Positions 25,390-34,319 of a DNA stretch of 64,000 bases are shown here, in pieces. Origin of the DNA: a virus; IMG/VR virus record IMGVR_UViG_3300037258_000931, positions 64,001 through 128,000 of that record; one strand, given 5' to 3'. The position numbers and the translations under genes were made by a program. The notes under the pieces are model-generated. The model was not told the DNA's origin, ran no database searches, and was given only the letters and a program-made list of their open reading frames with translations. Numbering within the stretch: the stretch's first letter is position 1; each line of letters starts with the position of its first letter.

Positions 25390-25860
25390 ATGAAGTATGT
25401 TTTGAGCTTTCTGAGTTTCACGATGTTGCTGTTTCTGTGTGCCGGCTGCCAGGCGCAGGTGCCGCAGGTTAAATGGCAGGTCAACCTAAACCTTACCGCT
25501 CCGACGACATGCACCACGGCCAAGCCATGCACCTACGACTACAGCCGCGCGGCTGGAACCATTTGCCCGGCCACCACCGGCACGGCTTACGCGCTGGTGG
25601 GCACTACGGCCTCGCAGGTGACCACTTATGCGGACACCGGCGTGACGGCGGGGCAGAGCTACTGCTACATCGCGCAGACGATTCAGGCCGGCGCTCCGAG
25701 CGCCCCTTCGCTGCCGTCGAACGTCGTTCCGGTTCCCGCCAATCCAGCAGCTCCGGGCGCGCCATCTGCATCTATCGCGCAAGAAGTCTCCATGGTTGAG
25801 CAGCAGGATAAAACGCAGGCGGCTGAGACTGTAAGCATGCCGCTGGATGCAGGACTGTAA
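25390..25860 (+). CDS. lipoprotein with fibronectin-III-like domain, 156 aa
   Basis: AAGGAGG upstream. The N-terminus MKYVLSFLSFTMLLFLCAGC has a lipobox-like LCAGC, so the mature protein would be lipidated at Cys 20. The rest (YALVGTTASQVTTYADTGVT, then AGQSYCYIAQ) matches a fibronectin type III strand pattern. A host-envelope lipoprotein in a fibre cluster may serve superinfection exclusion or anchoring. This is inferred. Confidence 0.65.
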   Translation: MKYVLSFLSFTMLLFLCAGCQAQVPQVKWQVNLNLTAPTTCTTAKPCTYDYSRAAGTICPATTGTAYALVGTTASQVTTYADTGVTAGQSYCYIAQTIQAGAPSAPSLPSNVVPVPANPAAPGAPSASIAQEVSMVEQQDKTQAAETVSMPLDAGL

Positions 25861-25900
25861 TTTTTGCTCAGAGAAGCAAATTTAATCAAGGGGCCTTGGG

Positions 25901-26443
25901 ATGGCAGACGACCAGTTGCCGCGTTGGATCAAGGAGATGATTATGGAGGAAGTCTCCAAACAACTGCAGGCCAGGATTGAGCCGATAAAGGCTATGCTGG
26001 AGAGCCTCAATCGATGGAAGCTATCGTTGTGGAGCAATGGCAGCGGGGGCCCTCCTGGATACCTAGAGATGGCACGCGACGAAGACGATAAGCGGTACGA
26101 GGATCTGCAGAGCCAGCAACGGAGCATGGTGGCCGATGTAAAAACAACTACCGAGTACATCATCCTGCTCAAGGAGCGCGAGGACCGAAAGGAAAAGCGC
26201 AGCGAAGCCGTGAGGCAGTTCTGGTCCAGGATCGGATGGAAGATCGGAGCCGGCGTGGGAACGCTGCTGCTGGGCGCAGGCATCTGGCTCTATCATGAAA
26301 TTACGCCGATCGCAAAAATTCTCTGGGAGGATTATCTGAACGCGCATCCTATCGCCATGCGAAAGATCGATAAACTCTCGACTAATTTTGACCCGGCGGC
26401 ACCCTACCCGCAGCCGTCGGCACCTATTGCGCCGAAGCCGTAG
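25901..26443 (+). CDS. coiled-coil membrane protein, 180 aa
   Basis: AAGGGGCCTTGGG upstream. Charged coiled coil at residues 10-105, one membrane segment at about 112-131 (IGWKIGAGVGTLLLGAGIWL) and a Pro-rich tail. It could be a spanin-type or tail-fibre chaperone protein. It precedes a 290-base gap. Confidence 0.65.
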   Translation: MADDQLPRWIKEMIMEEVSKQLQARIEPIKAMLESLNRWKLSLWSNGSGGPPGYLEMARDEDDKRYEDLQSQQRSMVADVKTTTEYIILLKEREDRKEKRSEAVRQFWSRIGWKIGAGVGTLLLGAGIWLYHEITPIAKILWEDYLNAHPIAMRKIDKLSTNFDPAAPYPQPSAPIAPKP

Positions 26444-26569
26444 GGATCGACATTATCGATCGATTCCGGAGGATGTCGCATACCAGACCAGTTAGCGGCC
26501 CCCATCGTCGACGGCGATGCGAAAAGGACGAGACGCACCGCCGAAACCGGTTTAATATAGAGCGAATAC

Positions 26570-26678
26570 GAGCGACATGCCCCCCGCAAGGCAGTGAACG
26601 GTGCCCAGTGCACAGTGAGCAGCCCAAGGGAAAAAGCAATGGCTCAGGCCCAGCAATGGGACTGGGTCATTTTTTTTG
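26570..26678 (+). ncRNA. two-hairpin leader element, copy 4
   Basis: GAGCGACATGCCCC is followed by an expanded first loop (about 45 bases), then GGGAAAAAGC, the stem AATGGCTCAG / CTGGGTCATT and eight T. The reading frame starting at its internal ATG (26639) runs in frame into the fibre gene downstream. The rest of the 26444-26737 gap shows no other gene. Confidence 0.7.
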
Positions 26679-26737
26679 CATCCCGGCGATCGGTTGAAGC
26701 GGCGGGAAATCTGGTTTTTGCGGGCGGTCGCGCGGCG

Positions 26738-29700
26738 ATGAATTGGAACAAGAAAATTAAGACGTGGATGTGGGCGGCGGTTCTGGTGTGCGGCAGCCGG
26801 CTGGCTGGAGCGCAGACTAGCGCGGTGAACGGCTATTGCAATCAGGGGGCAACCTCGGCGGTTACATCTGGCCTGAAGTCGGCGAATTATTTACAGGGCC
26901 AGATCCCGCAGTGCACCGTAACGGTCTATCTGACCGGCACCGTGAATCTGGCAACAATTTATTCCGACGGTGCCGGGGGAACACTTACCAACCCTTTCAC
27001 GGCCAGCGGCAACGCGAGTTATGTGTTTTACGCCGCCAACGGAATCGGCCTGGATGTTACTAAAAGCGGCGGGATACCTCCTAATGTTTACCAGGCTCCG
27101 GTGACGGACGTGGACGTGATCCCGGGCGGAGGTAGCGGCGGTGGTGGAGGGTCGGTTGAGCCCGGCAATACCAATCAGGCGGCTACTTATCCTTCCTCGG
27201 GCACGACGGTGAGCGGCAGCAGTTCATTAAACCTGGCTTCGACGATTCGGGCAGTAGGCGTTCAGGACAACCTGGTGAAGATGCCGTATTACACGTGGGT
27301 TTGCGGTTTAGGCGCCAGCGATGAAGGGACCGCTACCGATAACTGTGTTGCGACAGACATTTCGAACGGGGTAAAGGGCCGTACCTATGCGCCGAGCACG
27401 AATGCCAGCGCGGTGACTTGGGTTGAGAGCCCGTTTGCGGCGCTTTCGGTCTCAAGCGGGCAGCCTCCGGAACTGGGTTCTTTTCAGTTGCGGCTGGTTC
27501 CAAATTTGACGGTGACGACCGACGCTGAGGTGGACCTGGGCTTCGATTCTCTGCTGGACTGCGGCAACGGCTACGCGGGCGGCGGCGGACCCGGCTCTGC
27601 CGGCACATATATTCTGCCGGAGGCGAGCGGGTATCCGACGTCGACGCTGATCGGGCTCGGCTCGTTGGCGACGAACGCTACCGCCTTCGCGGTGCAGGGC
27701 TCGAAACTGGTGAACTGCGGCCTTTCTGCAAACGGCCGTACAGGTATGACGGCGGTGGATGAGTCGCAGGTACAGGAAGGCGCCAAGGCGGTCAACAACC
27801 GCATGTTCGGCTTCCAGATCTGCTTTAACGACGACGCTAACGCGACTGACGGCGGCGCGTTCCATTTCTGGGGCAACTTCGACAACCAGTGCGAGATGGG
27901 CGACAACACCGATTCGACGGTGTGGGGCGCACGATACGGCTATAACAAGCAGGGGGTAGAGGCTGGGATCATTCAGAACTTTTCTGCCATCGCGGGAGCC
28001 AACTCGAATGGCACTGTCAAAATCGGCGTCGAGAACGACAGCTCCGGCCTGTCTATCTTCAACATGACCACGGAATCTCTGACCTACGGCGTTCTCAACA
28101 ACGCCGCCCACTCCAGCGGCAAAAGCGGGAACTTGTTCGTGAATGTAGGATGCTCGCCGGCTAATTCTGCGTCTTCGATCTGCGGGGAGGACGATAACGC
28201 AGGGCCTGACTGGGGTTCTATCTGGATGAACATTCAGGGGGCCAACACTGACTTTCTGCAATTAAACGAACCTCGGGCGGTGGTGAGGTCTCTCCACGGT
28301 GACCCGGGGCTCGGATTCTATGCCTTTGACGCAGCGGCAAACACCGGCAACGCCACGGTGCTGACCAACTCGCCACAGGTTGCGAACTCGAATCTGAAAT
28401 TCGGAGATTCCTACCCCAACCTTGCAGCGTGGCCCAGCGTCTACCTTCCCGCCAAAACCGTAACCCTGACCATCGGCGGACAGACCTTCATCGCCGACGA
28501 GTACATGACCACTTCAGACGTTTCGGCTGGAACCTTGCCGGACGGAGTGGCCTCGAACGGCGACCCTGCGGCAGAGACAAGCGCTCCGCATTCGATGGCT
28601 TTGGTACGGACGGGTCCGGTGCCGGTGATCTTCGACGGAGCGACCACGGCCAACGACTGGGCGGTGTTGAGCACGGGAACTGTGATCGGCTCCGCGGTGG
28701 GCGCTCACGACAGCGGCTCGACCCTTCCACCGGCAAGCGGCGGCTACCTGGGCAAGATCGGACTCTCAGTAGCCGCTGCGCCCCCGGCACCTACCGCCCC
28801 AACCATCACCACAACCTGCTCGGGAACCTGCGCGACGACTTACTCTTATTGCTGGGTGCAGAAGGCTACGATGGACCCTGTGGACGGCACGCAGTCGGCG
28901 TGCTCGACGGCAGGAACGGTTTCCGGTTCCGCTCTGCTGACCTTCACTTCTTACAACACGATCTCAGCCTGCACGACGGCTAGCGGCACGTCTCCCTGCG
29001 AGCTCTACGAGACGGCTGGCCCGTCTCCAGGCTGGCTGGTTGAAACGATATCGTCGGCAACGACCGTCAAGGATAACGGGTTGATTGGCGTGACGATTCC
29101 CGGCCTCCCTTCCGCGGTGGGCATCATCGCGCCGCCGGTCCACATGGAGATGGGCGCGACGGCTATCATCCCCGACGCCACCAACAGCAGCACCGGCCTG
29201 GTGCAGTGCGATGGCTCAACGATTGTGTGTAATTCAGGCGGAGTAGTCACCACAGGGCCGGGCGCGATCATGCCGTACTACTGGAACAGCCAGGGAAACT
29301 CTACCGGCGTCTCCTTCTCAATCGTCGCCAACAGTCAGTACGCGATCCCTTATCCGATCACCGCGCAGGTAACCTTCAAAGAGCTTTGCGTGAACGTGAA
29401 TACATTGGATTCAGGAGGAGGATTGTACGGGCTGGCTCTGGTGAAGCTTACGGTGCCTTCCTGCACAGGAGCGGCCTGCGCGGCGACCACAGAGGCCCAC
29501 TGGTCAGCACAGACTTTATCGGCTACCGGACCGTTCTGCGCCGCCAACGCCGAAGGGACTGTGACGGTGACACCGGGGATGTACTACATGGTGACCACGG
29601 GCAGCGCCACCACCGCGCAATGGTCTGAAACCAACGCATCGAACACCCAATTCTCGCCGCTCACCGACGCCTCGGCAGGTACAAGTTCAGGAGGAGTATT

Positions 29701-29791
29701 CGGGACGATCACGCTGGATGTGTTGACGACCGGTGGTGTGCATATTATTTCCGGGGCCGGCGGACCAATATGGGCTGGATTGAGTCAGTGA
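26738..29791 (+). CDS. large secreted fibre/spike-like protein, 1017 aa
   Basis: ATG 26738 gives the signal peptide KTWMWAAVLVCGSRLAGA. No good ribosome binding site precedes it, and the frame is open back through leader element 4 to 26594, so a longer form is possible. The N-terminal part has a tail-fibre-like beta domain and a Gly-rich linker (PGGGSGGGGGSVEPG). A central right-handed beta-helix-like region (about 170-500) and C-terminal beta domains follow. Probably a spike or depolymerase. Confidence 0.65.
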   Translation: MNWNKKIKTWMWAAVLVCGSRLAGAQTSAVNGYCNQGATSAVTSGLKSANYLQGQIPQCTVTVYLTGTVNLATIYSDGAGGTLTNPFTASGNASYVFYAANGIGLDVTKSGGIPPNVYQAPVTDVDVIPGGGSGGGGGSVEPGNTNQAATYPSSGTTVSGSSSLNLASTIRAVGVQDNLVKMPYYTWVCGLGASDEGTATDNCVATDISNGVKGRTYAPSTNASAVTWVESPFAALSVSSGQPPELGSFQLRLVPNLTVTTDAEVDLGFDSLLDCGNGYAGGGGPGSAGTYILPEASGYPTSTLIGLGSLATNATAFAVQGSKLVNCGLSANGRTGMTAVDESQVQEGAKAVNNRMFGFQICFNDDANATDGGAFHFWGNFDNQCEMGDNTDSTVWGARYGYNKQGVEAGIIQNFSAIAGANSNGTVKIGVENDSSGLSIFNMTTESLTYGVLNNAAHSSGKSGNLFVNVGCSPANSASSICGEDDNAGPDWGSIWMNIQGANTDFLQLNEPRAVVRSLHGDPGLGFYAFDAAANTGNATVLTNSPQVANSNLKFGDSYPNLAAWPSVYLPAKTVTLTIGGQTFIADEYMTTSDVSAGTLPDGVASNGDPAAETSAPHSMALVRTGPVPVIFDGATTANDWAVLSTGTVIGSAVGAHDSGSTLPPASGGYLGKIGLSVAAAPPAPTAPTITTTCSGTCATTYSYCWVQKATMDPVDGTQSACSTAGTVSGSALLTFTSYNTISACTTASGTSPCELYETAGPSPGWLVETISSATTVKDNGLIGVTIPGLPSAVGIIAPPVHMEMGATAIIPDATNSSTGLVQCDGSTIVCNSGGVVTTGPGAIMPYYWNSQGNSTGVSFSIVANSQYAIPYPITAQVTFKELCVNVNTLDSGGGLYGLALVKLTVPSCTGAACAATTEAHWSAQTLSATGPFCAANAEGTVTVTPGMYYMVTTGSATTAQWSETNASNTQFSPLTDASAGTSSGGVFGTITLDVLTTGGVHIISGAGGPIWAGLSQ

Positions 29792-29999
29792 AGGATTTTA
29801 TGCGGGGCTCATGCCCTCTTAGCGGCTGGATTTAAGACGTGGGGTGTATCCCCTGCTGAAGGCCGGGAAGACCTATGAAAAAGTTCGGAGACTTTGCATT
29901 GTAGTTTTGGTCCGATTGCTGCTAAACTGGCCGACTTGTCGGAGAAATCTCCAGATGCGGTCACCGCTTTCCGGCGGCGGCGATCACGACGAGGATTCC

Positions 30000-30218
30000 A
30001 TGCGAATGATATGGATCGGCTTAGGATGGCTATCGATCGCAGTCGTGGCGGTGGCATTTTTTTCTGTTTATGTCCGTGGCTGTCGCTGTACTGAGTGCGA
30101 TGGCCAGGGTGGTTTTGAGTCGAGTGCGGGATGGATTCCGTGTTGGAGATGCTCGCCGGCCACGCGGCTCAAAGTAAGGGAAGGGGATACCCCATGGAAT
30201 CGGTTTGGAAGTGGTTAG
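30000..30218 (+). CDS. small membrane protein with CxxC zinc motif, 72 aa
   Basis: GAGGATTCC precedes ATG 30000. One N-terminal membrane segment (MIWIGLGWLSIAVVAVAFF) is followed by CRCTECDGQGG and CWRC, a DnaJ-type four-Cys zinc pattern on the far side. The next gene starts inside its 3-prime end. It heads the lysis-like cluster. Confidence 0.55.
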   Translation: MRMIWIGLGWLSIAVVAVAFFSVYVRGCRCTECDGQGGFESSAGWIPCWRCSPATRLKVREGDTPWNRFGSG

Positions 30219-30472
30219 GGCGATTCAGCATTACCACCCACAGCGTAACGGCCGCGGCGGCGACGGTGGTGGGCGCATACGCGGCGGTGCCCCAGTTTCA
30301 CGCGCTGGTCCTGAGCTGGTACAAAGCGCTGCCGGCCGGCATTGAGGAAACAGTGGGAGCTGCAGTGGCGGTTTATATGTGGTACCACAGCGGCAAGAAA
30401 CAGCCGCCGGCGGCAGCGCAGTTGGAAGCCGAGAAAGCGTCGGCTACGGTTTCGGGAACGACCGCTCCATAG
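30194..30472 (+). CDS. holin-like membrane protein, 92 aa
   Basis: AAGGGAAGGGGA precedes ATG 30194. Two hydrophobic segments (TAAAATVVGAYAAVPQF and VGAAVAVYMWY) are joined by a short loop, with a charged C-terminus. Size, topology and the endolysin two genes later fit a holin, which makes inner-membrane lesions for lysis. Sequence identity to a known holin is not shown. Confidence 0.6.
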   Translation: MESVWKWLGRFSITTHSVTAAAATVVGAYAAVPQFHALVLSWYKALPAGIEETVGAAVAVYMWYHSGKKQPPAAAQLEAEKASATVSGTTAP

Positions 30473-30496
30473 AAGAGAACGGGAGAAGAGAACGGG

Positions 30497-30859
30497 ATGT
30501 CATCTCCATCAAGAGCATTATGCCTGGTTTGCGGACAGGAATTTGAAGTCGACCAGGACGCTCAAGCGTGTCCGGGATGCGGTGACGATGGGATTCCCGC
30601 GGACCCGGCGGTAAGGCCGCAATTTGCGATTACGTGGCACGAACTCCGCTGTCTGGTGATGTGGGCTGAGCGGTTCGCCAGCGGGCACTCGGATGCCGAC
30701 GGTGGGAAGATGCAGCGGGTAGTGTACGGCATAGCCGATCGGCTACATCTGCAGCACATGGACGGGCCGCCGCTTACGTTTGCGCAGGAGCTGGCGGGAT
30801 TGCGTGGGATGGAAGGGGTAAGGGTGGTGACGCAGAATTTGATTAAGGAACTGGAATGA
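30497..30859 (+). CDS. zinc-ribbon protein, 120 aa
   Basis: CLVCGQEF and CPGCGDDG form a four-Cys zinc ribbon at about residues 9-31. A helical alpha domain follows (WHELRCLVMWAERFASG). Its stop overlaps the endolysin start (ATGA). Possibly a small regulator. No family is recognised. Confidence 0.6.
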   Translation: MSSPSRALCLVCGQEFEVDQDAQACPGCGDDGIPADPAVRPQFAITWHELRCLVMWAERFASGHSDADGGKMQRVVYGIADRLHLQHMDGPPLTFAQELAGLRGMEGVRVVTQNLIKELE

Positions 30860-31353
30860 TGGCGGAATTTCCCCCGGCGCTGAACTGGGTACTCGATTTC
30901 GAGGACCCACGCCGAGAGTATGAGGACGTACCGGACGCGGGCGGTCGTTCGATCGCGGGCATAAATTCGCGAGCGTGGCCGCACTGGTACTCGATGGTCC
31001 TGGCGACTGCGCAGAATGAGAGAGCGGCGCCGGTATCAGACTTCTACGTACGCAATTTCTGGCGACCAATGAACCTGGCGCCGATTTATTCGCAGGATCT
31101 TGTGGATCGGGTGTTTGATGCGGGAGTGAATATGGGCGCAGTGACGGCAGTGAAGCTGTTGCAGCGCGCTCTAGGCGTGGCCGCCGACGGCAAGTTGGGT
31201 CCGGTAACCATGGCCGTTCTTAACCTGGTGGACCCTGGGGCGATGCTGGACACTTTCAGACAATTTCGTGTGCATGAGTACAAGGCGCTGGTTGCGGCCG
31301 CCCCGGAGAAGGCCGAGTACCTGGAAGCGTGGCTAAAGCGGGCTGAAGCGTGA
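30856..31353 (+). CDS. endolysin, GH108 muramidase with peptidoglycan-binding half
   Basis: 165 aa. The region FEDPRREYEDVPDAGGRSIA (about 15-34) matches the GH108 active-site block, where the early Glu is catalytic and DAGG-T/S-x-GI follows. The C-terminal half (VFDAGVNMGAVTAVKLLQRA, then GKLGPVTMAVLN) is the peptidoglycan-binding part of this family. It cleaves the glycan strand of peptidoglycan for release. No signal peptide is seen, so it needs a holin. Length is normal for the family. Confidence 0.85.
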   Translation: MMAEFPPALNWVLDFEDPRREYEDVPDAGGRSIAGINSRAWPHWYSMVLATAQNERAAPVSDFYVRNFWRPMNLAPIYSQDLVDRVFDAGVNMGAVTAVKLLQRALGVAADGKLGPVTMAVLNLVDPGAMLDTFRQFRVHEYKALVAAAPEKAEYLEAWLKRAEA

Positions 31354-31379
31354 GCCGGGAACAGCGTGAGGAGAAAGAG

Positions 31380-31553
31380 ATGGACGAATCTCTGGAAATT
31401 CGAAAATACGTCTGCTCGTGTCTCTGCGAATTCTTTATGCCGAACGGGATCGAACCGAACTTTTGCCCATTTTGCGGCGGCGCATGTGCCGCATTCAAGG
31501 ACCTGCCGCAGAGCCCTAACGATATTGGACGTTACGAGGAGCCGGCTGCGTGA
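31380..31553 (+). CDS. small zinc-binding protein, 57 aa
   Basis: ATG 31380 after GGAGAAAG. A GTG at 31350 is an alternative. Four or more Cys (VCSCLCEFF and NFCPFCGGAC) indicate a zinc ribbon. Its stop overlaps the next start, so it is coupled to the secreted Cys-rich protein. Confidence 0.55.
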   Translation: MDESLEIRKYVCSCLCEFFMPNGIEPNFCPFCGGACAAFKDLPQSPNDIGRYEEPAA

Positions 31554-31963
31554 ACGACTTTCACAAGCATGTGGTGGTGTGGCTGATGCTGACCCTGATC
31601 TGCCCGGCGCAGACCGTGAGTGTTGATTGCATTCAGCCTTTAAGCACTCATGCGACCTTTATGGTTGCGAATGGATACTGGGCCTGCGCGACGCGAGAAA
31701 GCATCGTGGCGTTGCAAGGATCGTGTCCCAGCGGAACCTATTCGAGTGGAGTCTATGCGGAGATCGTTCACTGCTACACAGTCGAGCAGATCGTTCAACA
31801 GGACTCCATTGCCCTCGAAGGCGGCCCCGACCCAGAATGGATGGCAGGATGGAAGCCTACTCCCCTCCCTGCGGCGAATCCGGGCATCTGCCTGAATTCG
31901 CGTTGGCGGCGGTTCTGGGGCGGTCAGCGCTGGCGGTTGTGCAGGAAGGGTGAACGCCGTTAG
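31550..31963 (+). CDS. secreted cysteine-containing protein, 137 aa
   Basis: GTG start at 31550 overlapping the previous stop. The signal peptide is HKHVVVWLMLTLICPAQTVS. Several Cys in the mature part (DCIQP, WACATRES, GSCPSGTYSS, HCYTVEQ) suggest disulfides in the periplasm. It lies in the lysis region. A spanin or Rz1-like role is not supported by sequence. Confidence 0.55.
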   Translation: MNDFHKHVVVWLMLTLICPAQTVSVDCIQPLSTHATFMVANGYWACATRESIVALQGSCPSGTYSSGVYAEIVHCYTVEQIVQQDSIALEGGPDPEWMAGWKPTPLPAANPGICLNSRWRRFWGGQRWRLCRKGERR

Positions 31964-31971
31964 GAGGACCT

Positions 31972-32175
31972 ATGCCGGCCAGCGAAGTAATGAAGCTCTA
32001 TCGGGAACACAAACTGCATTCCGGCCGCGGCGGCAAGATTGTCCGCAGCAAGAAGCAGGCCAAGGCGATTTTGCTGAGTTATCTGCGCAAGGAAGGACAG
32101 ATTCCGGCCCGGACCAAAAAGGGTAAAAAGAAAGGCAAGACAGCGCCGCGAAAGCGGACTACCATAAAAAAATAA
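31972..32175 (+). CDS. small basic protein, DUF6496-like, 67 aa
   Basis: GGAGGACCT precedes the ATG. VMKLYREHKLHSGRGGKIVR followed by SKKQAKAILLSYL is the pattern I recall for DUF6496 (vM-eyK-gkLHSG-GGK-V-n-KQA-AIALSEA). The tail is Lys/Arg-rich. Common in soil bacteria and their phages. Its function is unknown. It ends directly before leader element 5. Confidence 0.7.
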   Translation: MPASEVMKLYREHKLHSGRGGKIVRSKKQAKAILLSYLRKEGQIPARTKKGKKKGKTAPRKRTTIKK

Positions 32176-32176
32176 C

Positions 32177-32279
32177 GAGCGGCATGCCCCCCGGCCGAGG
32201 TCAGTTTCCAGATCTGACGCTAGTCCGGGAAGACGCAATGGCTCAAGTCCAGCAATGGCCTTGAGCCATTGCTGTTTTG
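32177..32279 (+). ncRNA. two-hairpin leader element, copy 5
   Basis: GAGCGGCATGCCCC, first stem CCCGG/CCGGG with a long inner hairpin, GGGAAGACGC, then a perfect 11-base stem AATGGCTCAAG / CTTGAGCCATT and GCTGTTTTG. Pair 10 is A-T where copies 1, 2 and 4 have G-C. It begins one base after the upstream stop, so no promoter of its own is likely here. Confidence 0.75.
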
Positions 32280-32293
32280 CGCAGGGGGAGAGC

Positions 32294-32551
32294 ATGGCGA
32301 AGCTCAGCTACAAGAAGCGGAAGAAGCTACCGGGCAAGGATTTTGCCGAGCCCGGCAAGCGCAAGTATCCGGTGAACGACAAGGCGCACGCGCGCAATGC
32401 GCTGGCGCGGGTTTCCCAGCACGGCACGGCTGCCGAGAAGGCCGCGGTGCGCAAAAAGGTGCACGCCAAATTCCCGGAGATCGGGGAGCATCGGAAGAAG
32501 GCTCCGCACCGCAAGCGCTCGTCGCGCAAGAAGAGCTGGATGAAGGCGTGA
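32294..32551 (+). CDS. small basic protein, DUF6582-like, 85 aa
   Basis: GGGGGAGAGC precedes ATG 32294. Contains KDFAEPGKRKYPVNDKAHAR followed by NALARVSQHG, a pattern I recall from phage and bacterial small proteins (DFA-PG--yPi-d--HArnAl-rvsq). The Lys/Arg-rich tail is typical of the tiny basic class in this window. Directly downstream of leader element 5. Confidence 0.7.
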   Translation: MAKLSYKKRKKLPGKDFAEPGKRKYPVNDKAHARNALARVSQHGTAAEKAAVRKKVHAKFPEIGEHRKKAPHRKRSSRKKSWMKA

Positions 32552-32606
32552 AGGGCAGTGGCCAGAGATCAGTGGTCAGTGGTCGGGGGTCAGTTTTTTG
32601 TGGTGA

Positions 32607-32662
32607 GTTGAGGTTTGTGGTCTCCCACCCATCGCGAAGAGCGCGATGGATGGGACACCCGG
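32607..32662 (+). repeat. host-like hairpin repeat, family C copy 2
   Basis: GTTGAGGTTTGTGG, then CCCACCCATCGC pairs with GCGATGGATGGG, then ACACCCGG. Short TCAGGG-type repeats lie just upstream (32562-32593). The gap 32552-32702 holds no gene. Confidence 0.65.
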
Positions 32663-32702
32663 CTGTGGCTGATTATAGACGGCTGTAAGGACGGGATTCG
32701 GG

Positions 32703-34019
32703 ATGGGAACTTATAGCTGGCTCCAGTTCGTGACGGCGCGGCAGCAGCTCGCGCTGCGGTTGTCTGACAGCGGAAACCTGTTTTGGACCGATGCCGAAAA
32801 CGGGCTGTATATTCAGAAGGCGCTGCGCATGTTCAATGCGCTGACCTATACCTGGAAGACGGATTTCGCCTACAACTCGCCGAGCCTGTGGAACTCGCTG
32901 GGGGCTCTGACCGGCTCGCCGCGGCTGCGAACATTGACCGATACCAACTCCTACACGATGCTGGAGTACCATCTGCTGGAGCCGCCTACGGGAGGCATCT
33001 GGACGGGTACGACGCAGTTCAACATCAACGACCTTTCGCAGGCGCTGCAGCGGCGGCGCGACGAGATGCTGCAGGTGTCGAACGCCAACCAGCTCCTGCT
33101 GAGCGGGATCGGGTTGACGCCTGGGACCCGGCGCACCAATCTGCCGGACACGGTGATCGACGTAGAGCGGGTGCGGTATATCACGGTGGACAGTTCGGCA
33201 ACCACGCTGTATCGCGATGACACGGTGGCACAGGAGTTTTACGAGGCCGGTTTCTGGCAGGCCACGCCGGGAACTCCGCAGACGTTCATGTTGACGTCAG
33301 AACCGCCGCTCTCCTGGGATGTGGATATTCCCCCCGCTCAGCCGGGGACTTATGAAGCGGTGGTGCTCGAATCCGGGGCGCCGTTCAATCCGCCGGCGTC
33401 GACGCTGATGGGGATTCCCAACGATTTTGTGTGGGTGGCGGAGTGGGGAGCGCTGGCCGACATGCTGGGCACGGAAAGTGAGTCCACCGACCGGGAGCGG
33501 GCGAGCTACTGCCTGCGGCGATATCAGGATGGTTTGAATTTACTGCTGAAGACGCCGTGGGTGATGCTGGGCAAGGTGAACGGGGTGGCGTGCGATGTGC
33601 CCTCGATCGCGGCGATGGACCGTTATGTGCCGGAGTGGGATTCAACGCCGACGACTTTTGGACCCGCGCTGGTGGTGGGGGGAATCGATTTTGTGGCTGC
33701 GCCGGTGAACTCCGGGATTGGCGTAACGGTGTTAGGCAATGCCCCGGTGCCGGTGGGGGACAGCGACTACGTGCAGGTGTCGCGCAGCAACTGGGATGCA
33801 GTGCTGGACCTGGCGCAGAGTTTCGCCTGTTTCAAAATGGGCGGCGCGGAGTTCCAGCAGGCGCTGGAGCTGGAGGCGAGGGCCATCCAAGCGTGCGCGG
33901 CGGAGAATTCCCGGTTGAAGAGCATGGGATGCTTTGCGGATATTCTGGTGCAGCGCGGGCAGGCCCAGGATCGCAACCAGGAGCGGTATAACAGCGCGCA
34001 GCAGAAGGGGACAGCATGA
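32703..34019 (+). CDS. virion structural protein, possible connector, 438 aa
   Basis: Starts MGTYSWLQFVTARQQLALRL. The helical and beta-mixed N-terminal part (LRMFNALTYTWKTDFAYNSP) and the late helical region (ALELEARAIQACAAENSRLK) suggest a connector or head-tail adaptor that recognises a long assembly. No diagnostic motif. Its stop overlaps the next start by ATGA. An unusual feature is its position 14 kb from the other connector gene. Confidence 0.55.
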   Translation: MGTYSWLQFVTARQQLALRLSDSGNLFWTDAENGLYIQKALRMFNALTYTWKTDFAYNSPSLWNSLGALTGSPRLRTLTDTNSYTMLEYHLLEPPTGGIWTGTTQFNINDLSQALQRRRDEMLQVSNANQLLLSGIGLTPGTRRTNLPDTVIDVERVRYITVDSSATTLYRDDTVAQEFYEAGFWQATPGTPQTFMLTSEPPLSWDVDIPPAQPGTYEAVVLESGAPFNPPASTLMGIPNDFVWVAEWGALADMLGTESESTDRERASYCLRRYQDGLNLLLKTPWVMLGKVNGVACDVPSIAAMDRYVPEWDSTPTTFGPALVVGGIDFVAAPVNSGIGVTVLGNAPVPVGDSDYVQVSRSNWDAVLDLAQSFACFKMGGAEFQQALELEARAIQACAAENSRLKSMGCFADILVQRGQAQDRNQERYNSAQQKGTA

Positions 34020-34171
34020 GCATGGGAGCGAATCAGGACCGAAAGACAGGCGCGCCGGGGCTGAAGACCTGGCGGCGCCCGGGGGGCATTTCGCCCAGCG
34101 GTTTTTCGATGCTGGCGGTTACGAAGACGAAAAACAGCAAGAAGGCGAGCAAGAAGAGCGCGGCGAAGTAG
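34016..34171 (+). CDS. small basic protein, 51 aa
   Basis: ATG 34016 overlaps the upstream stop, with AGAAGGGGACAGC as ribosome binding site. Reads MSMGANQDRKTGAPGLKTW, and the last third is Lys/Ser-rich (KTKNSKKASKKSAAK). It belongs to the tiny basic class and lies just before leader element 6. Confidence 0.55.
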   Translation: MSMGANQDRKTGAPGLKTWRRPGGISPSGFSMLAVTKTKNSKKASKKSAAK

Positions 34172-34232
34172 CGTGGCCCAAAACGGTTCGTTGTGTTGAA
34201 GGTTTTGTGGCGGTATTCTCGAAGAGCAATCC

Positions 34233-34310
34233 GAGACGCATGCCCCTCGCCCGCGGCGAGAACAAGCAATGGCTCAAGACCAGAGATGGCCTTGGGCCAT
34301 TTTCTTTTTC
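34233..34310 (+). ncRNA. two-hairpin leader element, copy 6
   Basis: GAGACGCATGCCCC, first stem CTCGCC/GGCGAG, AACAAGC, stem AATGGCTCAAG / CTTGGGCCATT and TTTCTTTTTC. The frame from its internal ATG (34269) runs in frame into the 1337-aa gene, so a fused start is possible. Confidence 0.75.
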
Positions 34311-34319
34311 GGGGTGTGC

